The translations under genes and the position numbers were made by a program. Positions 1 to 6,541 of a DNA stretch of 6,541 bases are shown here, one piece after another. This DNA is from an uncultured Elusimicrobia bacterium. Lineage in GTDB: Bacteria > Elusimicrobiota > Endomicrobiia > Endomicrobiales > Endomicrobiaceae. The notes below the pieces were generated by a model, which was not told where the DNA came from, ran no database searches, and saw nothing but the letters and a program-made list of their open reading frames with translations. Location: assembly GCA_900321055.1 (NCBI GenBank), contig ONUQ01000030.1, forward strand, positions 1-6,541, written 5' to 3'. The stretch's first letter is position 1, and each line of letters begins with the position of its first letter.

Positions 1-1755
1 ACAATTAGTATAAATGAACTTATTACGGTTAAAGATCTTGCCGAAAAGATGAATTTAAAAGTTGGTGATATTTTAAGAAAATTAATGGCTATGGGAACAC
101 TTGCGACAATCAATCAACGGCTTGATACCGATACGGCAATATTACTTGCAAACGAATTTGGCTTTGATGCTCAATTATCATCTTTATATGAAGAAGAAAA
201 TATTGAAGAAGAAAATTCTGCTGATGATACGGCAAACCTTAAACCGAGGTCTCCTATTGTTACAATTATGGGACATGTTGACCATGGTAAAACTTCATTA
301 CTTGATGCAATAAGACATAGTAATGTTATAGCAGGAGAAGCCGGCGGTATTACTCAACATATCGGTGCTTATAGAGTAAAAACTTCTACCGGCGAAATAA
401 CATTTTTAGATACTCCCGGTCACGAAGCTTTTACGGCTATGAGATCAAGAGGAGCACAAGCTACGGATATAGTTATATTGGTTGTTTCTGCTGCCGATGG
501 TGTAATGCCACAAATTATAGAGGCTATTAACCATGCAAAAGCAGCAAATGTTCCTATAATCGTAGCAGTTAATAAAATAGATTTGCCTACGGCAAACCCT
601 GAAAAAATAAGACAAGAAATTAGCAATTATGGTCTTTTACCTGAAGAATGGGGCGGAGACACCATAATGGTAGATATATCGGCAAAACAAAAAATAAATA
701 TAGATTCTTTGTTGGAATTGGTTCAACTTAAAGCTGAAATGATGGAATTAAAAGCTAATCCTAATAAACATGCCGAAGGTATAGTTATAGAAGCAAAATT
801 AGATGCTAAAAGAGGAGCCGTTGCTACCGTTTTGGTTCAAAGCGGAACTCTTCATGTAGGAGATAATTTGGTTGTGGGAACAACTTACGGTAAAGTTAGG
901 GCTATGATTGACGAATACGGAAACAGGTTTGATTCTGCAATTCCGAGTATGCCTGTTGAAATTTTAGGTTTAAAGAATGAACCTCCGCAAGCAGGGGACA
1001 AATTTATTGTTTTAGAGCATGAAGCACAGGCAAGAGATATTGCTAATTCAAGAAAAGAAAAAGCAAAGGCTGACTCATTAAAACCAAAAAAACAACATAT
1101 TTCGTTGTTAGATTTAAATGCCGGAACAGCAAAACATTTAAAGATTATTTTAAAAACGGATGTTCAAGGTTCTTTAGGTGCATTATGTGATGCACTGGAA
1201 AGAATGTCTAATTCCGAAATTGATTTGGAAATAATACATAAAGGTGCAGGCTCAATTACGGAATCCGATGTTGTTTTGGCTGCAGCTTCCGATGCACTTA
1301 TTGTAGGATTTAATATCAGACCTGATGCAACCGTAGAAAAATTAGCTGAAACCGAAGGTGTTAGCATAAATGTATATAGAATTATTTATGACCTTATAGC
1401 CGATATTAAAGCTGCCATGGAAGGACTTCTTGATCCTGATACACAGGAAAAAATTACAGGTAAAGCTGTTGTTAAGCAGGTATTTAAATTATCTTCCGCG
1501 GGAACGGTTGCGGGATGTACGGTTACGGAAGGTAAAGCTCAAAGAAATGTTAAAGTTAGACTTTTAAGAGACAATGTAATTATTTTTGAAGGCAACACAT
1601 CCGCAATAAAAAGGTTTAAAGATGATGTAAAAGAAGTAGAAAAAGGATATGAATGCGGTATATCATTGGAAAATTTTTCGGATATAAAAGTTTCTGATGT
1701 AATGGAATTTTTCACAATAGAAAAAAAAGCAAGAAAATTGGTAAGTGAGAATTAG
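1..1755 (+). CDS. infB: Translation initiation factor IF-2, 5' end outside window
   Basis: IF2 is the cytoplasmic GTPase that brings fMet-tRNA to the 30S subunit and promotes 50S joining. The frame is open from base 1, and the residues before the first ATG (base 49), [14 protein letters not shown], already belong to an IF2_N domain. That ATG is therefore internal, and 584 C-terminal residues are visible. In window numbering: IF2_N is at about 3-55, then a short acidic linker at about 63-76. The G domain follows, with G1 GHVDHGKT (91-98), the G2 region [10 protein letters not shown] (115-124), G3 DTPGH (137-141), G4 NKID (191-194) and G5 SAK (227-229). Beta-barrel domain II and domain III (around [10 protein letters not shown]) come next. 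The C2 domain that binds fMet-tRNA starts near 485. Cys506 in AGC and Glu551 in GYECGI are 45 residues apart, the spacing of the fMet-binding pair Cys668/Glu713 in Geobacillus IF2. All GTPase motifs are intact. It is the first visible gene of a translation operon, 85 bases before rbfA. Identification is secure; only the true start is unknown. Confidence 0.98.
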   Translation, partial: TISINELITVKDLAEKMNLKVGDILRKLMAMGTLATINQRLDTDTAILLANEFGFDAQLSSLYEEENIEEENSADDTANLKPRSPIVTIMGHVDHGKTSLLDAIRHSNVIAGEAGGITQHIGAYRVKTSTGEITFLDTPGHEAFTAMRSRGAQATDIVILVVSAADGVMPQIIEAINHAKAANVPIIVAVNKIDLPTANPEKIRQEISNYGLLPEEWGGDTIMVDISAKQKINIDSLLELVQLKAEMMELKANPNKHAEGIVIEAKLDAKRGAVATVLVQSGTLHVGDNLVVGTTYGKVRAMIDEYGNRFDSAIPSMPVEILGLKNEPPQAGDKFIVLEHEAQARDIANSRKEKAKADSLKPKKQHISLLDLNAGTAKHLKIILKTDVQGSLGALCDALERMSNSEIDLEIIHKGAGSITESDVVLAAASDALIVGFNIRPDATVEKLAETEGVSINVYRIIYDLIADIKAAMEGLLDPDTQEKITGKAVVKQVFKLSSAGTVAGCTVTEGKAQRNVKVRLLRDNVIIFEGNTSAIKRFKDDVKEVEKGYECGISLENFSDIKVSDVMEFFTIEKKARKLVSEN

Positions 1756-1840
1756 CGAAAATTTTACCAAAATTGTAAATTAAGTATCAGGGGAATCTTT
1801 AAGCCGATTTGTTAAGTAAAATAAAGAATTAGAGGATAAA
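1756..1840 (+). other. infB-rbfA intergenic spacer
   Basis: This 85-base A/T-rich spacer is the only sizeable gap in the + strand gene run. It contains a small inverted repeat, AATTTT-ACC-AAAATT (1760-1774), just past the infB stop. The repeat has no G:C pair in its stem and no T-run after it, so I do not call a terminator. I see no convincing -35/-10 pair. The spacer ends with the rbfA ribosome binding site. The simplest reading is that the genes on both sides share one transcript. Confidence 0.5.
1831..1835 (+). promoter_or_regulatory. Shine-Dalgarno site of rbfA
   Basis: AGAGG lies five bases before the ATG at 1841 (spacer ATAAA). It is the clearest ribosome binding site in the window and fixes the rbfA start. 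The next two genes have much weaker sites, which fits rbfA being the main ribosome entry point for this group. Confidence 0.7.
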
Positions 1841-2203
1841 ATGAAAGCATATAAAAGAGCAACCAGAGTTGCCGAACTTATACAGGAAAATATTGCAAAA
1901 ATACTTAGGGATATTAAAGAGCTAAACAAAGGTTTGGTTACCGTAACAAGTGTTAGATTAACTGACGATTTACAAACTTGCAGAATATTTTATTCCGTAA
2001 TAGGAACAGAAACAGATAAAGAAAATGCAAAACAGGTTTTAGAAGAAAAACTGAAACAAATAAGATTTGCTCTTGCTCAAAGTATGGAGTTAAGAAGAAC
2101 TCCGACTATAGATTTTAAATATGATGATTCAGGAGAAAAAGCAGAAAAAGTTTTTGAAATACTGGATAAAATAAAACATGAAAATGATAATACAGAAAAA
2201 TAA
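1841..2203 (+). CDS. rbfA: 30S ribosome-binding factor RbfA
   Basis: RbfA is a small KH-fold protein that binds immature 30S subunits and helps mature the 5' end of 16S rRNA; in E. coli it is needed for cold adaptation. The 120-residue length is close to the family norm (133 in E. coli). The visible pattern is an N-terminal helix (RVAELIQENIAKIL), then a strand pair with VTSVRLTDDLQTCRIFYSV (about 35-53). A helix with KLKQIRFALAQ follows, then the family signature LRRTPTIDFKYDDS (84-97). A charged C-terminal helix and tail (KIKHENDNTEK) finish the protein. The ATG start is supported by the AGAGG five bases upstream and by the normal N-terminus, which begins close to the conserved RVAELI helix. 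It follows infB as in many bacteria, and its last 26 bases overlap the next gene in another frame. Nothing in it is odd, and I am confident of the assignment. Confidence 0.96.
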   Translation: MKAYKRATRVAELIQENIAKILRDIKELNKGLVTVTSVRLTDDLQTCRIFYSVIGTETDKENAKQVLEEKLKQIRFALAQSMELRRTPTIDFKYDDSGEKAEKVFEILDKIKHENDNTEK

Positions 2204-3185
2204 TTTATCATTAGAAAATAGTTCCAAACAAGAAATTCTTGATGCCATATCGGCTGTAATAAAAGAATCAAATACTTTTTTTATTGCCGGTCATACTCAG
2301 CCTGATGGAGATGCATTGGGTTCCGGTTTGGCACTTGCATCACTGCTCAGAAGATTAGGTAAACAAGTTACACATTGTTCCGTTGATGCTATTCCAAAAG
2401 ATATGATGTTTATACAAGGAGCAGAAACTATTATTCATACAAATAAAATTTCTGAAAATTTTGATTGTGCAATAATTCTTGAATGTATAGATTTTAAAAG
2501 AATGGGTGACATTATTTTGCCGGCACAAGCAAAAAAAATTATAAATATAGATCATCATCTGGCACATACCAATTTCGGTGATATAAATTATATAGTTCCG
2601 AGTTCTTCATCCGTATCGGAACTTGTGTATGATATTTTTGTAAATTTAAAGATAGCTCCAAATATTGAAGAAGCAGAAAGTTTATATGTAGGTCTTGTTA
2701 CCGATACCGGAAGATTTCAACAATTAAATACGAATTCAAATTCACATTTGGTAGCAGCGGGATTATTAAGATGCGGAGCAAATTCCAGTAAATTATGTAA
2801 AAAGTTGTTTTCCACAATGGAAATATCAAAAATAAGATTATACGGATTAGCTCTATCAAATATAGAAACGGCATACGATGAAAAATTTGTATATATTAAA
2901 TTAACGAAAGATATGTTTAATAAATCAAAAGCTTCGGATACGGATACTGACGGAATAATAAATTATTGTATTTCCGTACCAAAAGCCGTTGTCGGTTGCT
3001 TACTGAAAGAAGTTGATAAAAACACAACCAAATTAAGTTTTCGTTCAATAGAACAATTCAGTTTATTGGATACGGTAAAACTTTTTAGTGGCGGTGGACA
3101 TAAAAATGCTGCAGGATGTACCATAAATGCGGATATAGATACCGCAACGGAAAAAATAATTCAGGCTTTCAAAGGTAAATTATAA
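2178..3185 (+). CDS. nrnA: DHH/DHHA1 phosphoesterase, NrnA-like (nanoRNase / pAp phosphatase)
   Basis: The 335 residues have the layout of the DHH subfamily 1 NrnA group: Mn-dependent cytoplasmic enzymes that degrade 2-5-mer RNAs and, in several members, dephosphorylate pAp. Some relatives cleave cyclic-dinucleotide products, so the exact substrate is inferred. The DHH domain shows motif I GHTQPDGDALGS (38-49, Asp43 and Asp45), motif II LECID (101-105), motif III IDHH (124-127) and motif IV VTDTGRF (174-180, Asp176). A linker leads to the DHHA1 domain, which ends with the substrate-binding SGGGHKNAAG loop (304-313). Length and domain order are normal. In motif II Glu102 stands where NrnA and RecJ proteins usually have a metal-binding Asp; a carboxylate is kept. 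The ATG at 2178 lies inside rbfA and has only a weak GGA about 11 bases upstream. An ATG at 2184 is a possible alternative; either leaves motif I intact. The overlap suggests translational coupling to rbfA. A DHH gene between rbfA and truB is a common arrangement. Confidence 0.93.
   Translation: MKMIIQKNNLSLENSSKQEILDAISAVIKESNTFFIAGHTQPDGDALGSGLALASLLRRLGKQVTHCSVDAIPKDMMFIQGAETIIHTNKISENFDCAIILECIDFKRMGDIILPAQAKKIINIDHHLAHTNFGDINYIVPSSSSVSELVYDIFVNLKIAPNIEEAESLYVGLVTDTGRFQQLNTNSNSHLVAAGLLRCGANSSKLCKKLFSTMEISKIRLYGLALSNIETAYDEKFVYIKLTKDMFNKSKASDTDTDGIINYCISVPKAVVGCLLKEVDKNTTKLSFRSIEQFSLLDTVKLFSGGGHKNAAGCTINADIDTATEKIIQAFKGKL
3171..3175 (+). promoter_or_regulatory. Probable Shine-Dalgarno site of truB
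   Basis: AAAGG, inside the last codons of the DHH gene, lies ten bases before the GTG at 3186. The spacing is slightly long but workable. It supports the GTG as the truB start, since no in-frame ATG or GTG lies between it and the conserved LANKPVGITS segment. Confidence 0.45.
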
Positions 3186-3878
3186 GTGCAAAATCAAAAA
3201 AAATATAACGATTTCTCCGGTCTTATATTGGCAAACAAACCTGTAGGTATAACATCATTTAAATTAGTTCACATAATCAAAAAGAAATTAAATGTTAAGA
3301 AAGTCGGACATTGCGGAACACTTGATCCTTTAGCCGGCGGACTTATGATAGTTCTTATAGGTAAATATACAAAATTACAAGATAAATTTATGAAACAAGA
3401 TAAAGTTTATCTTGCAACAATTAAATTAGGTATAACCACCGATAGCGGTGATCTTGACGGTAAAATAACGGCTCAATCAGATTATTCTCATGTAAAACTA
3501 ACGGATATACAAAATGCATGCAATAGTTTTGTAGGGAAAATCAGTCAAATTCCTCCTATGTATTCGGCTTTAAAAGTTAATGGTCAAAAATTATATGAAC
3601 TTGCCAGAAAAGGAATAACAATAGATCGCAAACCGAGAGAAATAACAATTCATAATATAGATTTGTTGGATTTTAAAAATGACACTTTTTCTATAAGAGT
3701 AAAATGTTCAAGCGGAACATACATAAGAACATTAGCACAAGACATCGGTAAAAAATTAAATACTGATACTGTCTTAATAAATTTAGTCAGAGAAGAAATC
3801 GGAAACTATAAATTATCCGAAGCAATAAATCTCTATGATATTAAACAAAACGATAGTTCTTGTCTGCAACAAATTTAA
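3186..3878 (+). CDS. truB: tRNA pseudouridine(55) synthase TruB, short form
   Basis: TruB converts U55 in the T-loop of tRNAs to pseudouridine. The N-terminal block LANKPVGITS (16-24 region) is typical. The catalytic motif GHCGTLDPLAGGL (41-53) contains the nucleophile Asp47. IPPMYSALKVNGQKLYELAR (122-141) and CSSGTYIRTLAQDIG (174-188) are the later conserved blocks of the fold, followed by LVREEIGNYKL. The start is a GTG directly after the stop of the DHH gene with zero spacing, which implies coupled translation. At 230 residues the protein is clearly shorter than E. coli or B. subtilis TruB (just over 300). It stops soon after the catalytic core, so the C-terminal PUA-like domain is absent. 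No homologous sequence is apparent after the TAA, so this looks like a naturally short form, not a broken gene. It is the last gene of the + strand run; ribF, a frequent neighbour, is not here. Confidence 0.96.
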   Translation: MQNQKKYNDFSGLILANKPVGITSFKLVHIIKKKLNVKKVGHCGTLDPLAGGLMIVLIGKYTKLQDKFMKQDKVYLATIKLGITTDSGDLDGKITAQSDYSHVKLTDIQNACNSFVGKISQIPPMYSALKVNGQKLYELARKGITIDRKPREITIHNIDLLDFKNDTFSIRVKCSSGTYIRTLAQDIGKKLNTDTVLINLVREEIGNYKLSEAINLYDIKQNDSSCLQQI

Positions 3879-3911
3879 AGTTAAAATAATAAATTTTTTA
3901 ATATTGATTTT

Positions 3912-3942
3912 TTGATAAGATGTAACTGTTTATCAATCTTTT
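3912..3942 (+). terminator. Possible terminator hairpin at the convergent junction
   Basis: TTGATAA (3912-3918) and TTATCAA (3930-3936) form a perfect 7-bp stem around an 11-base loop, with a possible extra G-T pair inside. TCTTTT follows on the + strand and runs into the stop codon of the opposing gene. The position, 33 bases after truB, fits the end of the operon. The stem has only one G:C pair, so it is weak as an intrinsic terminator. On the - strand the hairpin is followed by AAAATC, so it would serve that gene poorly. Confidence 0.4.
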
Positions 3943-6541
3943 AGAACTGTATTGTTAATTTGCTTACAACATCTATGGCATAATAATTTTGTTCGGGAAC
4001 ATAAGTAAATAAATATCTGGTCAGGTTTGTTCCAAGTGTAAATCTGAAATTTTTAGAAATTTCATAATCTGCCGAAATTTTAAATCCGAAATTTTGATAG
4101 TTATCGGCTTCAATATTTACTGCCGAACTTTGTGTATTGTAAAAAGCCAGAGAATCTAATATCAATCTGTTTTTTAAAGGAATGGTTCCCAAAAAAGGTA
4201 CTCTTATTCCCATAGGAAAAAGCAAATCTGTTTTTGCCTGAGCTTTAACCGCATTTGACAATGTTTGTGTAGAAAGCCTTCCTTCGGAATTCTTTGTCCA
4301 GGTTTGTACATTATCATATCTTATACTAAATCTCCATTGCTTCACATTTGTTGCGGTTTGTATAGCCCAATTCGTAACTCGTCCTTCTTGAATAAGTTTA
4401 TTTTTTTCTTTGTCGGATTCTTTGGAACTTGTAACATCTGCAGAAAAAAACAAATCATATTTCTTCAAAATTTTTAGTTTATAATCACCTCCATACATAA
4501 TACTGTCTCCGTTAGATACTCCTTTAATCATTGTAGTTTTATTGTTGTATTTTAAGTTTAGTTGAGTATCGCTCATCCAAGAGGTATCAAATAATTTTTC
4601 AAATCTGCTCATACAAATAAGTATATCCGGCCAAATTCTTGTATATGAATCTTTTGTGGTACCTGTATTGTATGCCTGTTCCTGACCGTCGGTATAAGTA
4701 AAACTCATACTCATTGTTTTTATAGGCAACAGACTACCTTTTAAATCAAATGCTTCAAAAGGATTGTATCTTCCTATTACTCTTCTGTCATCTCTGTTTA
4801 AGATTGATTTAACCGTATAAGAACTTGATGAATAAACAGGAAGTATTTCTTTTAGTTCGTTTCCTCTTACCCACAATTTGTCAACAGAAAGTCCTATTGA
4901 AGAAAAATCTTTATCCATATTTGTATACGAATCCGAGTCTTGCATTTTATAAGAAGTTGTGAAAGTTAAACTCTTTAAATATTTACTGTTTACAATATCT
5001 TTTGCCTGTAAGTTCCAAGTAAATTCTGTTGTTCCTACTCTGTCTATTGCTTTTTTTTGTCCCGGATAAACTTTTGTAGTTGAAGAACTGCTGTATTTTA
5101 AATCATAAGTTTCAACATTTTTTAAACTATATATAATGTTTGGTTGAAACCATTTTGCTATTTGAAAATTTAAACTTGCTCCTACATCCTGATTTAAAGA
5201 TTTGTCATAAAATATTTCTTCATTTTTAAAATATTCTTTATTCTTCTCATTTACTCTTGTAAGAACATAAGCCGGAGAAAAAATTAATTTATCAAAAAAA
5301 GAAAAAGGAGTTTTTAAACTATAAGTTTCTGATTTTTCTAAAGTTAAAAAATCATTAATATCCATATATTTTCGCATAGTATCTAAATCTAAAAATGTGT
5401 TAGAATCTTTTATTTGTTCTTTAGGATAAATTTTATAAAGAGAGTTGCTTACTTTATAATCACCGACAATGCTGGTAGGTAAAATTTCAATATCTATAGG
5501 ATTCAGATAGACCATATTAGTAGAAATTGTTTCTTTATCTTCTAATCTTTTCAATTTTTCCGTATCTTTTATAAATCTGTCATATTCTATTGTAAATTTT
5601 GGTAAGTTTGCTCCTGCGGATAAAACTGTTGAAAATTTTCCGGAATACGAAACTACTCTTCCTTCATCCAATACCGAAACTTGATCGGAGGAATTTTGTA
5701 ATGCCAACGGTGTAACAGTTTTTGTTTTTGTAAGTGAAGCCGATACAGGTAAAATTTTTATTCCGTCAACATCAACACCTTTAAATCTAAGATTAGCCGT
5801 ATCTTCTAAAAAATCTCTATCGTATGTTCCCGGTGCAAATGTTTCAAAATCTTTATCTATACTTTTTCTGCGAATATCAATATCTATTTCTCCTATTCTG
5901 CCAGTTCCTGCCCAATTGATATTCAAATCTGTTTTCCATGCATTACCGTCTTTACTTTTAGCATCGGTTACATGTATTTCGTTAACCCAAATTTCTCCGG
6001 AGACAGCTCCTTTGGTTTGTACACCTGTTTCAATGAAAGCTATTTTTTGCAGACTGGGATTTCCTTCTTTTCTTATTTTTGCTCTGGCATCTTTTGTAGT
6101 CCATGTTGCCGTTGCACCATAACCGGTTTGTTTAATTTCTATTAAATTCCATTTGTCTCTCATGTCGACCGTCATAGGAATAGAATATTCGTAGTAATTT
6201 TTTTCATCACCACCGACTCTCAATACAAAAGTACTTTCGTTAGAAGCTGCAGCTGAAGTGGTTGGTATATATAAAAAGAATTTGAATTTTTCATAAATTG
6301 ATATATCAAAACCGGAAGGGTAAGTAGCTTTTGCGAAAAATTCATCATTAGCTGCAATTGAGTTGTATGAGATAGCTAAAGACTGTTCATCTCTTGATGC
6401 TTTGTCATCTATATCGTATAATTTTTTATAATAAGAATTTGTCAATAATGATACATATCTGGGATTATCTCTTCCTATAGAATAAATTTCACATTCACTT
6501 AAATGGTTCTTCTTTTCTTGTGTCCATTTATTTCCTACAAC
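3941..6541 (-). CDS. SprA-like outer-membrane beta-barrel protein (T9SS translocon family), N-terminus outside window
   Basis: SprA of Bacteroidota is a giant 36-strand outer-membrane barrel, over 2,000 residues long, that forms the type 9 secretion translocon. Here 866 C-terminal residues are visible. The frame has no stop up to base 6541, and the nearest start-like codon (TTG at 6445) lies in continuous coding sequence, so the real start is upstream. In window numbering, a beta-sandwich-like segment at about 80-195 contains WNLIEIKQ (131-138), NPSLQKIAFIETGV (161-174) and GEIWVNEIHV (182-191). The last two match in order and spacing the 'GNPSL...IGI...EVWVNELRL' region that I recall from SprA proteins. 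The rest is a long run of alternating polar/hydrophobic strands rich in Tyr, Phe, Ser, Thr and Lys, as in outer-membrane barrels. The last strand ends with the C-terminal aromatic of BAM substrates (LTIQF, 862-866). There is no catalytic motif. It converges on truB and has no evident functional link to the translation genes. Barrel family membership is firm; a secretion role in this organism is inferred. Confidence 0.78.
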   Translation of the reverse strand, partial: VVGNKWTQEKKNHLSECEIYSIGRDNPRYVSLLTNSYYKKLYDIDDKASRDEQSLAISYNSIAANDEFFAKATYPSGFDISIYEKFKFFLYIPTTSAAASNESTFVLRVGGDEKNYYEYSIPMTVDMRDKWNLIEIKQTGYGATATWTTKDARAKIRKEGNPSLQKIAFIETGVQTKGAVSGEIWVNEIHVTDAKSKDGNAWKTDLNINWAGTGRIGEIDIDIRRKSIDKDFETFAPGTYDRDFLEDTANLRFKGVDVDGIKILPVSASLTKTKTVTPLALQNSSDQVSVLDEGRVVSYSGKFSTVLSAGANLPKFTIEYDRFIKDTEKLKRLEDKETISTNMVYLNPIDIEILPTSIVGDYKVSNSLYKIYPKEQIKDSNTFLDLDTMRKYMDINDFLTLEKSETYSLKTPFSFFDKLIFSPAYVLTRVNEKNKEYFKNEEIFYDKSLNQDVGASLNFQIAKWFQPNIIYSLKNVETYDLKYSSSSTTKVYPGQKKAIDRVGTTEFTWNLQAKDIVNSKYLKSLTFTTSYKMQDSDSYTNMDKDFSSIGLSVDKLWVRGNELKEILPVYSSSSYTVKSILNRDDRRVIGRYNPFEAFDLKGSLLPIKTMSMSFTYTDGQEQAYNTGTTKDSYTRIWPDILICMSRFEKLFDTSWMSDTQLNLKYNNKTTMIKGVSNGDSIMYGGDYKLKILKKYDLFFSADVTSSKESDKEKNKLIQEGRVTNWAIQTATNVKQWRFSIRYDNVQTWTKNSEGRLSTQTLSNAVKAQAKTDLLFPMGIRVPFLGTIPLKNRLILDSLAFYNTQSSAVNIEADNYQNFGFKISADYEISKNFRFTLGTNLTRYLFTYVPEQNYYAIDVVSKLTIQF

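Noticed and set aside
49..51. ATG at 49 as the start of infB
   Set aside because: The codons before it encode [13 protein letters not shown], the conserved beginning of the IF2_N domain, and the frame is open to base 1. The ATG is an internal Met.
1164..1367. Antisense open frame of 67 codons within infB
   Set aside because: It lies fully inside the well-supported IF2 domain III region, has no recognisable motif and is best explained as a shadow frame. The same holds for antisense frames at 420-626, 2077-2271 and 2355-2567.
1760..1774. Inverted repeat AATTTT-ACC-AAAATT after infB as a terminator
   Set aside because: The stem has no G:C pair, no T-run follows, and rbfA continues in the same direction, so a terminator is unlikely.
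1773..1822. Possible promoter for rbfA (TTGTAA near 1773, TAAAAT at 1817-1822)
   Set aside because: The two hexamers are about 38 bases apart, far from the 16-18 base optimum. Such matches are expected by chance in DNA this rich in A/T.
4265..4477. Open frame of 70 codons on the + strand, opposite the SprA-like gene
   Set aside because: Its Cys- and Phe-rich translation has no motif or evident ribosome binding site, and it overlaps a continuous - strand coding frame. The frame at 5916-6122 is rejected for the same reasons.
5041..5110. Low-complexity stretch (Ser-rich YSSSSTTK in translation) as a repeat element
   Set aside because: It is a short Ser/Thr run within a barrel protein that is rich in such residues. 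I found no direct repeat copies elsewhere in the window.

Overview
The window is AT-rich, gene-dense bacterial DNA. It holds four co-directional housekeeping genes on the + strand (infB, rbfA, an nrnA-like DHH phosphoesterase gene, truB) and one large convergent gene on the - strand, which encodes the C-terminal part of a SprA-like outer-membrane protein. Both outermost genes run off the window. The infB frame is open from base 1, and the SprA-like frame is open without a stop up to base 6541.

Bases 1-3878 look like the 3' half of a conserved translation/RNA operon. IF2 starts translation, RbfA matures the 30S subunit, the DHH protein probably degrades nanoRNA or pAp, and TruB makes Psi55 in tRNA. 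After infB there is an 85-base gap with a good Shine-Dalgarno before rbfA. From there the genes are packed tightly: nrnA starts inside rbfA (26-base overlap) and truB starts on the base after the nrnA stop. This suggests translational coupling. In many bacteria nusA lies upstream of infB and ribF or rpsO follows truB; here the run stops at truB and a convergent gene follows.

Bases 3879-3940 are a 62-base convergent junction with an AT-rich hairpin that may terminate the operon. Bases 3941-6541 (- strand) encode at least 866 residues of a beta-strand-rich protein. It carries a SprA-type GEIWVNEIHV segment and ends in a C-terminal aromatic residue (LTIQF), as outer-membrane barrels do. SprA is the translocon of the type 9 secretion system.

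Organism (inference): the SprA-like barrel implies an outer membrane. The infB-rbfA-DHH-truB order is not the usual Bacteroidota arrangement. Low GC, this operon and a SprA-like protein together fit a host-associated, low-GC Elusimicrobiota best, but this rests on gene content alone. I saw no RNA gene, mobile element, CRISPR array or clear new system; the SprA-like gene is the most interesting item.
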